Assembly: GCF_000157895.3 (NCBI RefSeq)
Contig: NC_022663.1
Location: forward strand, 4,836,001-4,900,000
DNA: 64,000 bases
Origin: Mycobacterium kansasii ATCC 12478
GTDB lineage: Bacteria; Actinomycetota; Actinomycetes; Mycobacteriales; Mycobacteriaceae
Direction: 5' to 3'
Position 1 is the first letter of the stretch; each line of letters begins with the position of its first letter. A program made the translations under genes and the position numbers. Under the pieces are notes generated by a model that had not been told where the DNA came from, made no database searches, and was given only the letters and a program-made list of their open reading frames with translations. Of the stretch, positions 16,124 to 25,333 are shown piece by piece.

Positions 16124-18013
16124 ATGAACTTCTTTGTCTTGCCCCCAGAGATCAATTCGCTGCGCATGTTTACCGGTGCGGGGTCGGCGCCGATGCTGCA
16201 GGCGGCGGCAGCCTGGGATGGGTTGGCTGAGGAGTTGGGCACGGCGGCGCAGTCGTTCACGTCGGTGACCTCGGGGCTGACCGGCCAGGCGTGGCAGGGC
16301 GCCGCCGCAGCGGCCATGTCCGCCGCAGCGGCACCATACGCGGGATTCTTGGAGGCGGCGTCGGCACGGGCGGTGGGAGCGTCGGCGTCTGCAAAGGCGG
16401 TGGCGAGTGCGTTCGAGGCAGCGCGCTCGGCCATGGTTCATCCGCTCGAGGTGGCCGCGAACCGGAATGCCTTCGTGAAGCTGGTTCTTTCCAATGTGTT
16501 TGGTCAGAATGCACCGTTGATCGCGGCCGCTGAGGGCATTTACGAGGAGATGTGGGCCGCGGATGTGTCCGCGATGGTCGGGTATCACGGTGGGGCGGCG
16601 ACGGCAGCATCGGCGTTGCAGTCGTGGCAACAGGCGTTGTCAGGGTTGCCCGGCCTGGGTCAGGCGGCGGCTTCGGCCGTCGGTGCGGCGGCCGCGTCAC
16701 CGGCCGCGGCACCTTTCGGGATTGTGTTGTCCAACACGGGTCTTGGCAACACCGGCGACTGGAACGTCGGTGGCGGCAATATGGGCTCGTTCAACCTGGG
16801 CAACGGGAACTTCGGCAGCCTCAACCTGGGTGGCGGAAACATCGGCAACCTCAACTCGGGCAGTGGCAACTTCGGTTTTGCCAACTTCGGCAGCGGAAAC
16901 ACCGGCAACACCAACTTCGGCTGGGGCAACCGGGCGGGCAATCTCAACTTCGGCAGCGGAAACTTCTTCGGTAACGGGAACTTCGGCTTCGGGAATTCCT
17001 TCAGCAGCGGAAACCTGGGCAGTGGCAACACCTTTAACCCGTTCGATTTCAGTAGCGGCAACAACTTCGGGGATGCGAACCAGGGCGCATTCAACATAGG
17101 TAGCGCCAACATCGGCTCCTCCAACATCGGCTTCGCGAACATCGGCGACAACAACTTCGGTTTCGGTAATAACGGCAACAACAACATCGGTTTCGGGCTC
17201 ACTGGTGACAACCAGGTCGGCTTCGGCGCGTTCAACACCGGTACCAACAACATGGGCTTCGGGAACTCGGGCAACAACAACATCGGTTTCTTCAACTCCG
17301 GTGAGGGGAATTTCGGCTTCTTCAACTCGGGGACCGGCAACTTCGGCTTCGCCAACTCGGGCGACACCAACTCGGGCTTCTGGAACTCCGGCAACACCAA
17401 CACCGGCTTCGGCAATGGTGGCTCCGTCAACTTTGGTGTCGGCAACGGAGGCTTCACCAACATGGGCTTCGGAAATTCGGGCGATGCCAACCTGGGCCTG
17501 GGGAACGCGGGCATCGACAATGCCGGCGGATTCAGTTCGGGCAACCTGAATACCGGCTTCTACAACGCGGGCGACTCGAACACGGGCTTCGGCAACTTCG
17601 GTGATGTCAATACGGGCCTGTTCAACTCCGGCGACTTCAACACGGCGATTGGCAGCGCGGCCACCCCGGCGGGTGCGACCTCGTCGGGCTTCGGTAACAC
17701 CGGTACCAACGTGTCAGGCTTCTTCAACAACGGCAACGACACCTCCGGCTTCCAGAACCACGGCGACTTTAGCTCTGGCTTCCAGAACATGGGTGACGGC
17801 CAGACCGGATTGTTCAACTCGGGCAATGACAACACCGGAATCGGTAACTCAGGCAGCTTCGTTTACGGCATCGGAAACACGGCGATGACCGGCTTCAGCT
17901 CGGGCCTCTTCCATTCGGGCGTTGGCAGCTCCGGTGTCGGCAACTCCGGTGACGGCAGCGCGGGCTTGTTCAACCAGGGCGACAACCAGGCGGGTATCCT
18001 CGGTCAGCCCTAA
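16124..18013 (+). CDS. PPE-MPTR family protein, PPE53-like by position
   Basis: A 629-residue PPE protein. The N-terminal PPE domain (about 1-180) opens MNFFVLPPEINSLRMF with Pro7-Pro8-Glu9 and has the WQG turn at 57-59. From about residue 198 the tail is MPTR: asparagine/glycine pentapeptides of the NTGxGN / NxGFGN type to the C terminus. PPE proteins are exported by type VII (ESX-5-type) secretion, usually as a heterodimer with a PE protein; no PE gene is adjacent. Position next to the nuo operon and the Rv3162c-like gene corresponds to PPE53 (Rv3159c), but MPTR tails diverge too fast to name it securely. AAAGGA at 16111-16116 fits the ATG at 16124. A hairpin follows the stop. Confidence 0.85.
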   Translation: MNFFVLPPEINSLRMFTGAGSAPMLQAAAAWDGLAEELGTAAQSFTSVTSGLTGQAWQGAAAAAMSAAAAPYAGFLEAASARAVGASASAKAVASAFEAARSAMVHPLEVAANRNAFVKLVLSNVFGQNAPLIAAAEGIYEEMWAADVSAMVGYHGGAATAASALQSWQQALSGLPGLGQAAASAVGAAAASPAAAPFGIVLSNTGLGNTGDWNVGGGNMGSFNLGNGNFGSLNLGGGNIGNLNSGSGNFGFANFGSGNTGNTNFGWGNRAGNLNFGSGNFFGNGNFGFGNSFSSGNLGSGNTFNPFDFSSGNNFGDANQGAFNIGSANIGSSNIGFANIGDNNFGFGNNGNNNIGFGLTGDNQVGFGAFNTGTNNMGFGNSGNNNIGFFNSGEGNFGFFNSGTGNFGFANSGDTNSGFWNSGNTNTGFGNGGSVNFGVGNGGFTNMGFGNSGDANLGLGNAGIDNAGGFSSGNLNTGFYNAGDSNTGFGNFGDVNTGLFNSGDFNTAIGSAATPAGATSSGFGNTGTNVSGFFNNGNDTSGFQNHGDFSSGFQNMGDGQTGLFNSGNDNTGIGNSGSFVYGIGNTAMTGFSSGLFHSGVGSSGVGNSGDGSAGLFNQGDNQAGILGQP

Positions 18014-18016
18014 CGG

Positions 18017-18034
18017 AACCGGTATCCGGTTTTC
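18017..18034 (+). terminator. hairpin with short T-run after PPE gene
   Basis: AACCGG-TAT-CCGGTT is a perfect 6-base inverted repeat that starts three bases after the PPE stop and is followed by TTC. It is the most terminator-like structure in the window and separates the convergent PPE and beta-solenoid genes. Confidence 0.55.
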
Positions 18035-18318
18035 GTTCACCCGCTGGCGCCGCCGCGGCCCGCGTCAGCGGCCTGCCGTGCGCCGATCGGTCGAGTACGG
18101 ACCGAAACATGAAAGCCTTTTGTGGCGCAACCCAACACGCGTTGACGGCGGCTGCGATCTTGCTGACGATCGTGGCTCGAAATGGCGGGGACAGATCAAA
18201 TGGACCACCAAGCGGGTCGCCTGTACATGGTTCTGCGGCATGACTCCATCCGTGTTTCCAAGGTCAGAGCCTCCACATTGGCCAGCGCGATTCAGCGCTC
18301 GACCTGGTATGGGTCTGT
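18035..18318. other. intergenic region between convergent genes
   Basis: These 284 bases lie between the terminator of the PPE gene and the stop of the minus-strand beta-solenoid gene. The stretch is visibly less GC-rich than the PPE DNA. Open frames crossing it have no recognisable product or ribosome binding site, and I see no insertion-sequence ends. Confidence 0.45.
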
Positions 18319-21300
18319 TTACGGTTCCCACCAAGGCCCGTAGGTGTCGACTAGGTACTTAAGGACCACGGCGTTGGCTAGCGCGCCACTCGATCCATCC
18401 TTGCGGTAGTAGAGGTTCAGCTGCTCCGCACTCAGGTGCTCCGGTGGCTGATCCGCAGATCCGAAGCGCCCCGTGATGGCGGCCTCGGGATTCGTATATG
18501 GCTGCCCGTGGCCATCCTTGGTGAGGTGGTTATCGAAGCCCCTGAGGCCGGCGTTCCACACCACGTAGGTCACCCAAGGTCGGCTGCGTAGATCGACTGC
18601 GACTCCGTAGTGGCGCTGGAACCGGGATTCCGTGACGTGGCGTTGAAGCTCGAAGAGCGCGCCTTGGAGTGCGAGCCACGAGGCGAGCGAGCAACGTGCC
18701 AGCGCGAGATCGATCTGCCAGGACTGGGAGTCGATTTGGTATGCGCGCATGCGCAATGCGTAGTCCCGGAAGTAACGGCTTAAGCCCCGAGGATTCGAGA
18801 CAAGGGCAAGCGCCACTCCGGCGTCCCGCATGTCCGTAACGCATTTCAAGAAAGGATTCTCGTGGTCGGCGGTGGGCCCACCGGGCTGGTTCTCGCCGTT
18901 CGGTGTAGGGGTGAAGGAGATCATCAGGTCGCATCCGAATGCTTCGTAGAGTGCACGGCTGCGGCCGTAGGTGCGCCATTGCTCAGTAGTCAGCGGCGCC
19001 GGGAATTTACCTTGTTCGGTGAATGAGATCCAGGAGCAGTGCATAAGGTTTCGGTAGTCGTACCGACCCTCTGCGGTCCAAACGGCGAGCAACGTGGCGG
19101 CGTCGATGCCGAGTGCGCCCGCGGCCTGGTATGCGGCATTGAGATCGTCCTGGTTCATGCCAAGTCGGGGATCGCGAATTGCCTCACCCCGCAAGGGAAG
19201 CTTGGGGTTGTAGTTCGGCGATTGATCGAATCCATACGCCTTCACGTAGGTGTCGATCCGCCGGAGTTGTTCAGCCTGGCTGCTATCGTTCATGCGCTGG
19301 CAGGCACGCCGTGCGGCCGCGGACGGATTGCCGAGCACGTATGGGACCGGCGGTCGGGCCGGCCGTTCGATGAGTTCAGTCGCACCGTACTCGGCGTCCC
19401 AGTACCATGGGCAGCCCTGTGTCGCGGCGAACTCGCCTTGCCGACGCGTGTAGCCGAGCACGTGTATCGACTCACCCTCTCGAGGGCCATAGCCCAACTC
19501 CAGTGTGAGCGTGCCGTCAAGGTCGCAGCTCTCGGAGCGCACCTTGGGCGATGCACCCTCGCTCTGGTCGGCGATCGAAATCGACAGGGTGCCAATCTCT
19601 TCCATCAGTAACTGTGCAGTTGTCAGAACTAGTCCGTTAGCGATGATCTCGACGGTTCCTGCGTTCACGAGGTCGACACCATCCAACTGGAGCGCGGCCC
19701 TAACCTGCAGGTGTCCCGAGTTCCGCACGGCTGACGTCCCTGAAAGGGTCGCCGGAGAAGCGATCACGAGACGACCGCTGGTTCGGATGCCGATGTTGTA
19801 CATCGCTATAGGAGCGCGACAGTCGATTCGGCCTTCCCCACGCAAGCGCAGCAATCCGTTGAGTTCCCGCGGTGTATCGCCCGAGACTGTCAACGAGGTC
19901 AATTCGCCGAGATCGATGTCGTTGTAAAGGGTTCCGCCTGTCCATTCGATGTGGCCGCCATCAATCGTGAGGGGGCCAAACACGGCGACAGCCTGGGTCG
20001 GTTCACTCGGTCGGATGATGAACGAGATGCCTGGCTCCAAACTGACAGGCCCAGGACCGCTGAGTTGACAACCGACGTTATAACCCTCCTTGTGGCAATC
20101 GCCGGGAGTGAGTTGCACAGTGCCACAGCCGATTATCGAGGAGTTGGGCAGCAGCACGTGCTCGCCGTCGCGCAGAACCAGACAGGAGTCGTTCTGTAGC
20201 TCGACGGTGCCGGCCTGAGATAGCGACGGACCGTCAAGGACAAGGCTTCGGCCAGCGGCAACCTTCACAAAGCCCAGCTTTTCGACGCGCAGGCCGCTGG
20301 GATAGTAGAGGGTGGCGTCTTCTTGAACCTCCAGTATGCCGGCAACTTCGAGGCCCTCGTTGCCCAAATTGAGCCTGCCTGCGGAGCTCAGGACCCCACG
20401 GCCCGACAGTCGCATCCGCCCGTTAATTTCTTTGGGATCGGGTCCGGTGATGAGTAGGTGTGCTTGAGGGCCGATATCAAACTCGCCGAACATGTTTGAG
20501 GTCCACAGCTCGAGAAACCCAGAGGTTACTTCCAAGGGGCCCCTCAATATTGCCTCACTTGCGGGGTCATCGCCTGGCACTAGAGCAATGGCGATACCAG
20601 GGTCAAGCGCTAATCGGCCCGTTCCGTTGGCGTTCGCCATTGTGTTGTATCCGTCGCTATGACATCGCCCTGAGGCGAGGTGGACGCGGCCCTTGCCGAT
20701 AACCCGGGCGCTCGGCATGAACACGTGCGTTCCGTCCCGCAGATCCAGCGTTGAGTCAGACAGTTCGATCGGTCCATCGCATTTGAAGTCGGGTCCATCA
20801 ATCACTAGTCGTCGACCGTGGCTGATCTTGATGCGCCCGGATGGCCGCAAGTTCACCGTGGCCGGGTGATAGATGGTCGCATCGGAACGAATTTCCAAAG
20901 TGCCGCCATCGATTTCGAGACGGTCGCTCAACAATAGACGACCACCATCGGACGTCCATATCCCAATACCGCTCAAATGGAGATGGCCATTGACCTCTTT
21001 GTCGCCCGGACCAATGATCCGCAATGTCGCTCCAGGCGGGATCCAGAATTCGGTGGGCTGGGGAACAGTAAGTCCTCCCGCCAAAGTACCGCCCGCTAGT
21101 GTGAGCTCCCCGCTGACTGCAAGCTTAGGGGTTGCCAGACAGCCCTGGTCGGCGACAATGATCTCCTCAGCGTTGACGCCATCGAGCGAAGCTACCCCTG
21201 TACCCCCGACGTGCAGCCCCTTGACGGTGACTTCCTTGGCTTCAGTTCCCAGAATGTTGACGATCGCAATCTTGTCGGCGTCTGGGACACCGTTCGACCA

Positions 21301-21384
21301 ATTATTGCTGTTGTACCAGTCAACTGCGTACGGCCCTTCCGGCGACCATGTGGTCGTGTCGGCTCCAAAAGTCCGTACGCTCAT
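18319..21384 (-). CDS. large beta-solenoid protein with C-terminal lysozyme-like region
   Basis: A 1021-residue protein of unknown function. Residues 22-36 (DWYNSNNWSNGVPDA) match an N-terminal motif common in secreted beta-helix proteins. Residues 60-610 are beta-strand-rich with three internal repeats: GPGDKEVNGHLHLSG at 125-139, GPDPKEINGRMRLSG at 314-328, and SGDTPRELNGLLRLRG at 501-516. Repeats 1 and 2 also share a LRDGxHVxxP...CHxxGYN block (214-247 and 403-436). Residues about 690-1021 are helical; GIDAATLLAVWTAEG (759-773, Glu772) and VVWNAGLRGF (941-950) resemble the catalytic-Glu and YNAG motifs of lytic transglycosylases. That assignment is inference. No signal peptide or membrane segment is visible. 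GAGGA precedes the ATG by about seven bases. Wobble GC looks lower than in its neighbours, suggesting a foreign origin. Confidence 0.75.
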   Translation of the reverse strand: MSVRTFGADTTTWSPEGPYAVDWYNSNNWSNGVPDADKIAIVNILGTEAKEVTVKGLHVGGTGVASLDGVNAEEIIVADQGCLATPKLAVSGELTLAGGTLAGGLTVPQPTEFWIPPGATLRIIGPGDKEVNGHLHLSGIGIWTSDGGRLLLSDRLEIDGGTLEIRSDATIYHPATVNLRPSGRIKISHGRRLVIDGPDFKCDGPIELSDSTLDLRDGTHVFMPSARVIGKGRVHLASGRCHSDGYNTMANANGTGRLALDPGIAIALVPGDDPASEAILRGPLEVTSGFLELWTSNMFGEFDIGPQAHLLITGPDPKEINGRMRLSGRGVLSSAGRLNLGNEGLEVAGILEVQEDATLYYPSGLRVEKLGFVKVAAGRSLVLDGPSLSQAGTVELQNDSCLVLRDGEHVLLPNSSIIGCGTVQLTPGDCHKEGYNVGCQLSGPGPVSLEPGISFIIRPSEPTQAVAVFGPLTIDGGHIEWTGGTLYNDIDLGELTSLTVSGDTPRELNGLLRLRGEGRIDCRAPIAMYNIGIRTSGRLVIASPATLSGTSAVRNSGHLQVRAALQLDGVDLVNAGTVEIIANGLVLTTAQLLMEEIGTLSISIADQSEGASPKVRSESCDLDGTLTLELGYGPREGESIHVLGYTRRQGEFAATQGCPWYWDAEYGATELIERPARPPVPYVLGNPSAAARRACQRMNDSSQAEQLRRIDTYVKAYGFDQSPNYNPKLPLRGEAIRDPRLGMNQDDLNAAYQAAGALGIDAATLLAVWTAEGRYDYRNLMHCSWISFTEQGKFPAPLTTEQWRTYGRSRALYEAFGCDLMISFTPTPNGENQPGGPTADHENPFLKCVTDMRDAGVALALVSNPRGLSRYFRDYALRMRAYQIDSQSWQIDLALARCSLASWLALQGALFELQRHVTESRFQRHYGVAVDLRSRPWVTYVVWNAGLRGFDNHLTKDGHGQPYTNPEAAITGRFGSADQPPEHLSAEQLNLYYRKDGSSGALANAVVLKYLVDTYGPWWEP

Positions 21385-21412
21385 CCACTGTCCTCGGCGG
21401 AACGGTTACGCA

Positions 21413-21418
21413 CTTATA
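21413..21418 (-). promoter_or_regulatory. -10-like TATAAG for the beta-solenoid gene
   Basis: On the minus strand TATAAG lies about 29 bases before the ATG at 21384, matching five of six bases of a sigma-A -10 hexamer. A good -35 is not visible at 16-18 bases, which is common in mycobacteria. The predicted leader is about 22 bases and contains the GAGGA ribosome binding site. Confidence 0.35.
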
Positions 21419-21602
21419 GGCTCACGATTCCAAGTTCGCCCGTTCAGCCAGAAGGGCCTTTCGTCACCTGTTCTGGATCGTTCGGGACGCTTGGAGATCA
21501 ACCGTCCGCGACCCGACCGCGCCGTAGCCACAGTGTCCAAGGCGGCGGCATCGCGCCGCACCCTGCCCGCGGCCCATACCGACATGGATTTCTGAACTTT
21601 CG

Positions 21603-21640
21603 TCCCGCTCAGTAGGGTCTGAAGGCCCTACTGGGCGGGA
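21603..21640 (+). promoter_or_regulatory. 15-base-pair hairpin in the leader of a PPE gene
   Basis: TCCCGCTCAGTAGGG and CCCTACTGGGCGGGA pair over 15 positions with one T-G wobble around the eight-base loop TCTGAAGG. The structure ends 68 bases before the PPE ATG at 21709. The gene upstream is divergent, so there is no transcript to terminate from that side. It may be a leader RNA structure or a large operator. Confidence 0.5.
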
Positions 21641-21708
21641 TGGGTCGGCGCGATGCTCGGTTTCGCCGGTCGGCCGATGGTGGCTGGGCTTGTGAAGGGA
21701 TAACCGCG

Positions 21709-24700
21709 ATGAATTTTTCAGTCTTGCCTCCGGAGATCAATTCGTTGCGAATGTTTTCTGGTGCCGGTTCGGCCCCGATGTTGCAGGCCGCGACGGCTTG
21801 GGATGGGTTGTCTGCGGAGTTGGGGTCTGCCGCGTCGTCGTTTTCGTCGGTGACGTTCGGGTTGGCGGGTCAGGCGTGGCAGGGTCCGGCGGCGCAGGCG
21901 ATGGCGGCGGCCGCGGCTCCCTATGCGGGTTGGCTCAATGTCGCTGCGGCGCGGGCTGCGGGGGCTGCTGACCAGGCTAACGCGGTTGCCAGTGTGTTTG
22001 ATGCCGCGCGGACGGCGATGGTGCGGCCGGTGGTGGTGGCGGCGAATCGCAATGAGTTCGTGCAGTTGGTGATGTCGAATCTGTTCGGGCAGAACGCGCC
22101 GGCCATTGCGGCGGCCGAGGCCGAGTATGAGGGGATGTGGGCGTCGGCGGTGGCCACGATGGCCGGGTACCACAGTGGGGTGTCGGTGATCGCCGGGCAG
22201 TTGGCGTCGTGGCGGGGTGCGCTGCAAGGTGTGGCGGGTCAAGTGGGCGGCGCGGTGTCGGCCAGCCCGATCGGGGCCGCCGCGGCGGCGGTCGGCTCGA
22301 CGGTGGCGGCCAGTCCGGTGGCGGCTGCCGCGGCGTCGATCTTGCCGGCGATCAACACCGGCTTCGGCAACACCGGCGCCTGGAATGTGGGCATCGGAAA
22401 CATCGGCAACTACAACCTGGGCAGCGGAAACCACGGCGATCTCAACTTCGGCAGCGGAAACTACGGCAACGCCAACCTGGGCAGCGGAAACGTCGCCAAC
22501 GGAAACCTGGGCAGCGGAAACAGAGGCTTCTTCAACCTGGGCAACGGAAATTTCGGCAGCCTCAACCTCGGTAACGGAAATCGCGGCGATCTCAACTTCG
22601 GTAGCGGCAACACCGGACCCGTCGACGGCAACAGAAACTTCGGGTTCGGAAACTGGGGCAACGCAAACCTGGGCAGCGGAAACCATTCCAGCAACAACTT
22701 CGGCTTCGGAAACTGGGGACCCATGAACATGGGATCCGGCAACCACGGCTCCTACAACATCGGCTTCGGCAACTTCGGTAGCAAGAACCTCGGCTTCGGG
22801 AACCATGGCAACAACAACATCGGCTTCGGGCTCACCGGCGACAACCAGGTCGGCATCGGCGGGCTGAACTCGGGCATCGGCAACATCGGCTTCGGGAACT
22901 CGGGCAACAACAACATCGGGCTGTTCAACTCGGGCGACAACAATTTCGGCTTCTTCAACTCGGGCAGCGGTAATTTCGGATTTGCGAACTCCGGCAATAT
23001 CAACACGGGTTTCTGGAACGCGGGCAATTGGAACACCGGCGCCGGCAACGGGGGCAACCTCGATTTCGGCTTCGGCAACGGGGGCATCAAGGACGTGGGC
23101 TTCGGCAACGGCGGGTCCGACAACATGGGCTTCTTCAACTCGGGCGATTTCAACACCGGCGACTTCAACTCGGGCGGCGGCACATTCGGCACATCGGCTG
23201 GAAACAGCGGCTCCTTCAACTCGAGCCCGAACAACACGGGCTTCTTCAACTCGGGTGCCACCAACACGGGCCTGTTCAATGCCGGCAGCGTGAACACGGG
23301 CTTCGGCAGCTCGATCGATCAACCCGGTTCGGTCTCGGGCTTCAACAACACCGGCACCGACGTATCGGGCTTCAACAACACCGGTCCCGCCACCTCGGGC
23401 TTCCAGAACACGAACACGGGCCTCGGCTTGAATTCGGGCATCGGCAACTCGGGCGACGGCGACGCGGGCTGGTTCAACTCCGGCACCATCAACTCGGGCT
23501 GGTTCAACAAGGGCACCAACGACTTTGGCCTGGCCCACTCCGGTGAGCTGGTCTCGGGCATCGCCAACGCGGGTATGTTCAGCTCGGGGTTCTTCAACAC
23601 CGGTGACAACCAGTCGGGCTTCTTACATGCGATCTTGCCGACGGTAGCCCTTCCGGCCTTGCCCCATCTGTCCGTGCCGGCGATCAGCATTCCGGGGATC
23701 AACACCGGCTTTGGGAACACCGGCAGCTGGAACTTGGGCATGGGCAACATCGGTGATTTCAACCCCGGTAGCGGAAACACCGGTGACTTCAACTTCGGTA
23801 GCGGAAACACCGGTGGCTTCAACGTCGGTAGCGGAAACTTCGGCAACGCCAACCTGGGCAGCGGAAACCGCGGGTTCTTCAACCTGGGTAGCGGCAACCT
23901 GGGCACCGCCAACTTCGGCATCGGCAACTTCGGCGATCTCAACCTGGGCTTCGGAAACCTCAACAACGGTAACGTCGGCTTCGGTAATTTCGGCGCCGGA
24001 AATGTGGGCAGCGCAAACCGGGGCAGCTTCAACTTCGGCGGGGGGAACTTCGGTAGCTCCAACGTGGGCAGTGGAAACCACGGCTCCCACAACCTGGGCT
24101 TCGGCAACCTGGGCAACAACAATTTCGGTTTCGGCAACCACGGAAACAACAACATCGGCTTCGGGCTCACCGGCGACAACATGATCGGCATCGGCGGATT
24201 GAACGCCGGCGCCAACAACATCGGCTTCGGGAACTCGGGCAACAACAACATCGGGTTCTTCAACTCCGGCGACAACAACGTCGGCTTCTTCAATTCGGGC
24301 AACGCTAACTACGGTTTCGCGAACTCCGGCAGCGTCGACACCGGTTTCTGGAACACGGGCAGCCATAACACGGGCTTCGGAAACGGCAGCGACAGCAACT
24401 TCGGATTCGGGAATGCCGGACGTTTCAACGTGGGGGCCGGCAACTCGGGCCTTGACAACATGGGCTTCGGAAACTCGGGTACGCGAAACACCGGCAGCTT
24501 CAACAGCTTCGCCGGGGACGGGGTCAATACGGGCTGGTTCAACTCGGGCAACGAGAACACGGGCTGGTTCAACTCGGGAGACCTCAACACCGGGCTTTTC
24601 AATGCGGGCAGCGTGAACACGGGCTTCGGCAGCTCGATCGACCAACCCGGTACGGTGTCGGGCTTCGGCAACACGGGCACCAACATGTCGGGCTTCTACA

Positions 24701-24954
24701 ACTCGGGCACCGATACCTCTGGCTTCCAGAACTCGACCGGCGGCGCCTATGTGTCCGGTGTCCAAAATACGGGTAATGGCGCGCTGGCGGGCTTCTTCAA
24801 CACCGGCATTGCCAATACGGGCATCGCCAACTCCGGCAGTGACAACGCCGGCGTCGGCAACTCGGGTAGCGACAATTCGGGCGTCCAGAATTCGGGCACG
24901 TTCAGCTCGGGTGGCTTCAACACCGGGGACAGCCAGTCCGGGTTCTTCCACTAA
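21709..24954 (+). CDS. PPE-MPTR family protein with duplicated repeat block
   Basis: A 1081-residue PPE protein. The PPE domain (1 to about 180) opens MNFSVLPPEINSLRMF and has WQG at 57-59. The tail has two MPTR blocks that start alike, INTGFGNTGAWNVGIGN near 220 and INTGFGNTGSWNLGMGN near 664. They are joined by a Pro/Leu-rich linker (ILPTVALPALPHLSVPA). Each block runs from short NLGSGN-type units to longer NSGDxNTGFFNSG-type units, so the second half looks like a duplication of the first tail. It is a predicted ESX-5-type substrate with no PE partner nearby. AAGGGA at 21695-21700 sits eight bases before the ATG. Its gene starts 324 bases from the divergent beta-solenoid gene. Confidence 0.85.
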   Translation: MNFSVLPPEINSLRMFSGAGSAPMLQAATAWDGLSAELGSAASSFSSVTFGLAGQAWQGPAAQAMAAAAAPYAGWLNVAAARAAGAADQANAVASVFDAARTAMVRPVVVAANRNEFVQLVMSNLFGQNAPAIAAAEAEYEGMWASAVATMAGYHSGVSVIAGQLASWRGALQGVAGQVGGAVSASPIGAAAAAVGSTVAASPVAAAAASILPAINTGFGNTGAWNVGIGNIGNYNLGSGNHGDLNFGSGNYGNANLGSGNVANGNLGSGNRGFFNLGNGNFGSLNLGNGNRGDLNFGSGNTGPVDGNRNFGFGNWGNANLGSGNHSSNNFGFGNWGPMNMGSGNHGSYNIGFGNFGSKNLGFGNHGNNNIGFGLTGDNQVGIGGLNSGIGNIGFGNSGNNNIGLFNSGDNNFGFFNSGSGNFGFANSGNINTGFWNAGNWNTGAGNGGNLDFGFGNGGIKDVGFGNGGSDNMGFFNSGDFNTGDFNSGGGTFGTSAGNSGSFNSSPNNTGFFNSGATNTGLFNAGSVNTGFGSSIDQPGSVSGFNNTGTDVSGFNNTGPATSGFQNTNTGLGLNSGIGNSGDGDAGWFNSGTINSGWFNKGTNDFGLAHSGELVSGIANAGMFSSGFFNTGDNQSGFLHAILPTVALPALPHLSVPAISIPGINTGFGNTGSWNLGMGNIGDFNPGSGNTGDFNFGSGNTGGFNVGSGNFGNANLGSGNRGFFNLGSGNLGTANFGIGNFGDLNLGFGNLNNGNVGFGNFGAGNVGSANRGSFNFGGGNFGSSNVGSGNHGSHNLGFGNLGNNNFGFGNHGNNNIGFGLTGDNMIGIGGLNAGANNIGFGNSGNNNIGFFNSGDNNVGFFNSGNANYGFANSGSVDTGFWNTGSHNTGFGNGSDSNFGFGNAGRFNVGAGNSGLDNMGFGNSGTRNTGSFNSFAGDGVNTGWFNSGNENTGWFNSGDLNTGLFNAGSVNTGFGSSIDQPGTVSGFGNTGTNMSGFYNSGTDTSGFQNSTGGAYVSGVQNTGNGALAGFFNTGIANTGIANSGSDNAGVGNSGSDNSGVQNSGTFSSGGFNTGDSQSGFFH

Positions 24955-25333
24955 GCACGGTGAGATCCGGCGGTCTGGCTCAGTGCGACGACTGTGCGGC
25001 ATGCTCAGCCAGGTCGACAACCGGCTGCGGCGTACGCCAACAACGCTGGCAACTCAGGCAACGCCAGGGCGGCGCATTTCGATCACGGGCTGACAACCAG
25101 GGGGCATCCTGCACCAGCCCCGACGAATCGGCTGCACCGGTTTCCGTCTGTGCCGGCGGCGACGCCTGTCCTGCACTCGGCCGGTTCGGTGCCCCGTTTC
25201 TTTCGGACCGGTTGAGAAGCCCGCTGCGACGCGACGCCAGGGGCATGGGGGAGCGGCACATCGACTATGTCAGCTGGCCGGTTCGGCGTGGGAGATCGGT
25301 GCCCCAGTCAAAAGTATTGGCAGAGAGTGGCTT
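24955..25333. other. intergenic region with possible MPTR remnant
   Basis: This 379-base region lies between the convergent PPE and MFS genes. Near 25015-25070 one frame reads AYANNAGNSGNARAAHF, which looks like a short relic of MPTR pentapeptides outside any complete gene. No ribosome binding site or full domain accompanies it. The remainder shows nothing recognisable. Confidence 0.35.

Larger units (their letters stand above)
21385..21708. other. divergent intergenic region between beta-solenoid and PPE genes
   Basis: This 324-base region holds a -10-like element for the minus-strand gene and a long hairpin close to the plus-strand PPE gene, both listed separately. No further gene is supported. 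The frame of the PPE gene is open back to 21640, but the PPE domain begins exactly at the ATG at 21709. Confidence 0.5.

Noticed and set aside
18319..21384. Interpretation of the beta-solenoid protein as an autotransporter or a phage tail fibre
   Set aside because: No signal peptide, no outer-membrane barrel and no phage structural genes nearby. The similarity is limited to a short motif and repeat style, so only a beta-solenoid is claimed.
21718..25020. Long antisense frames over the PPE-MPTR genes (for example 21718-23538 and 23623-25020)
   Set aside because: Same effect as above: MPTR DNA read backwards gives LPKPKLxxP-type repeats with no start signal.
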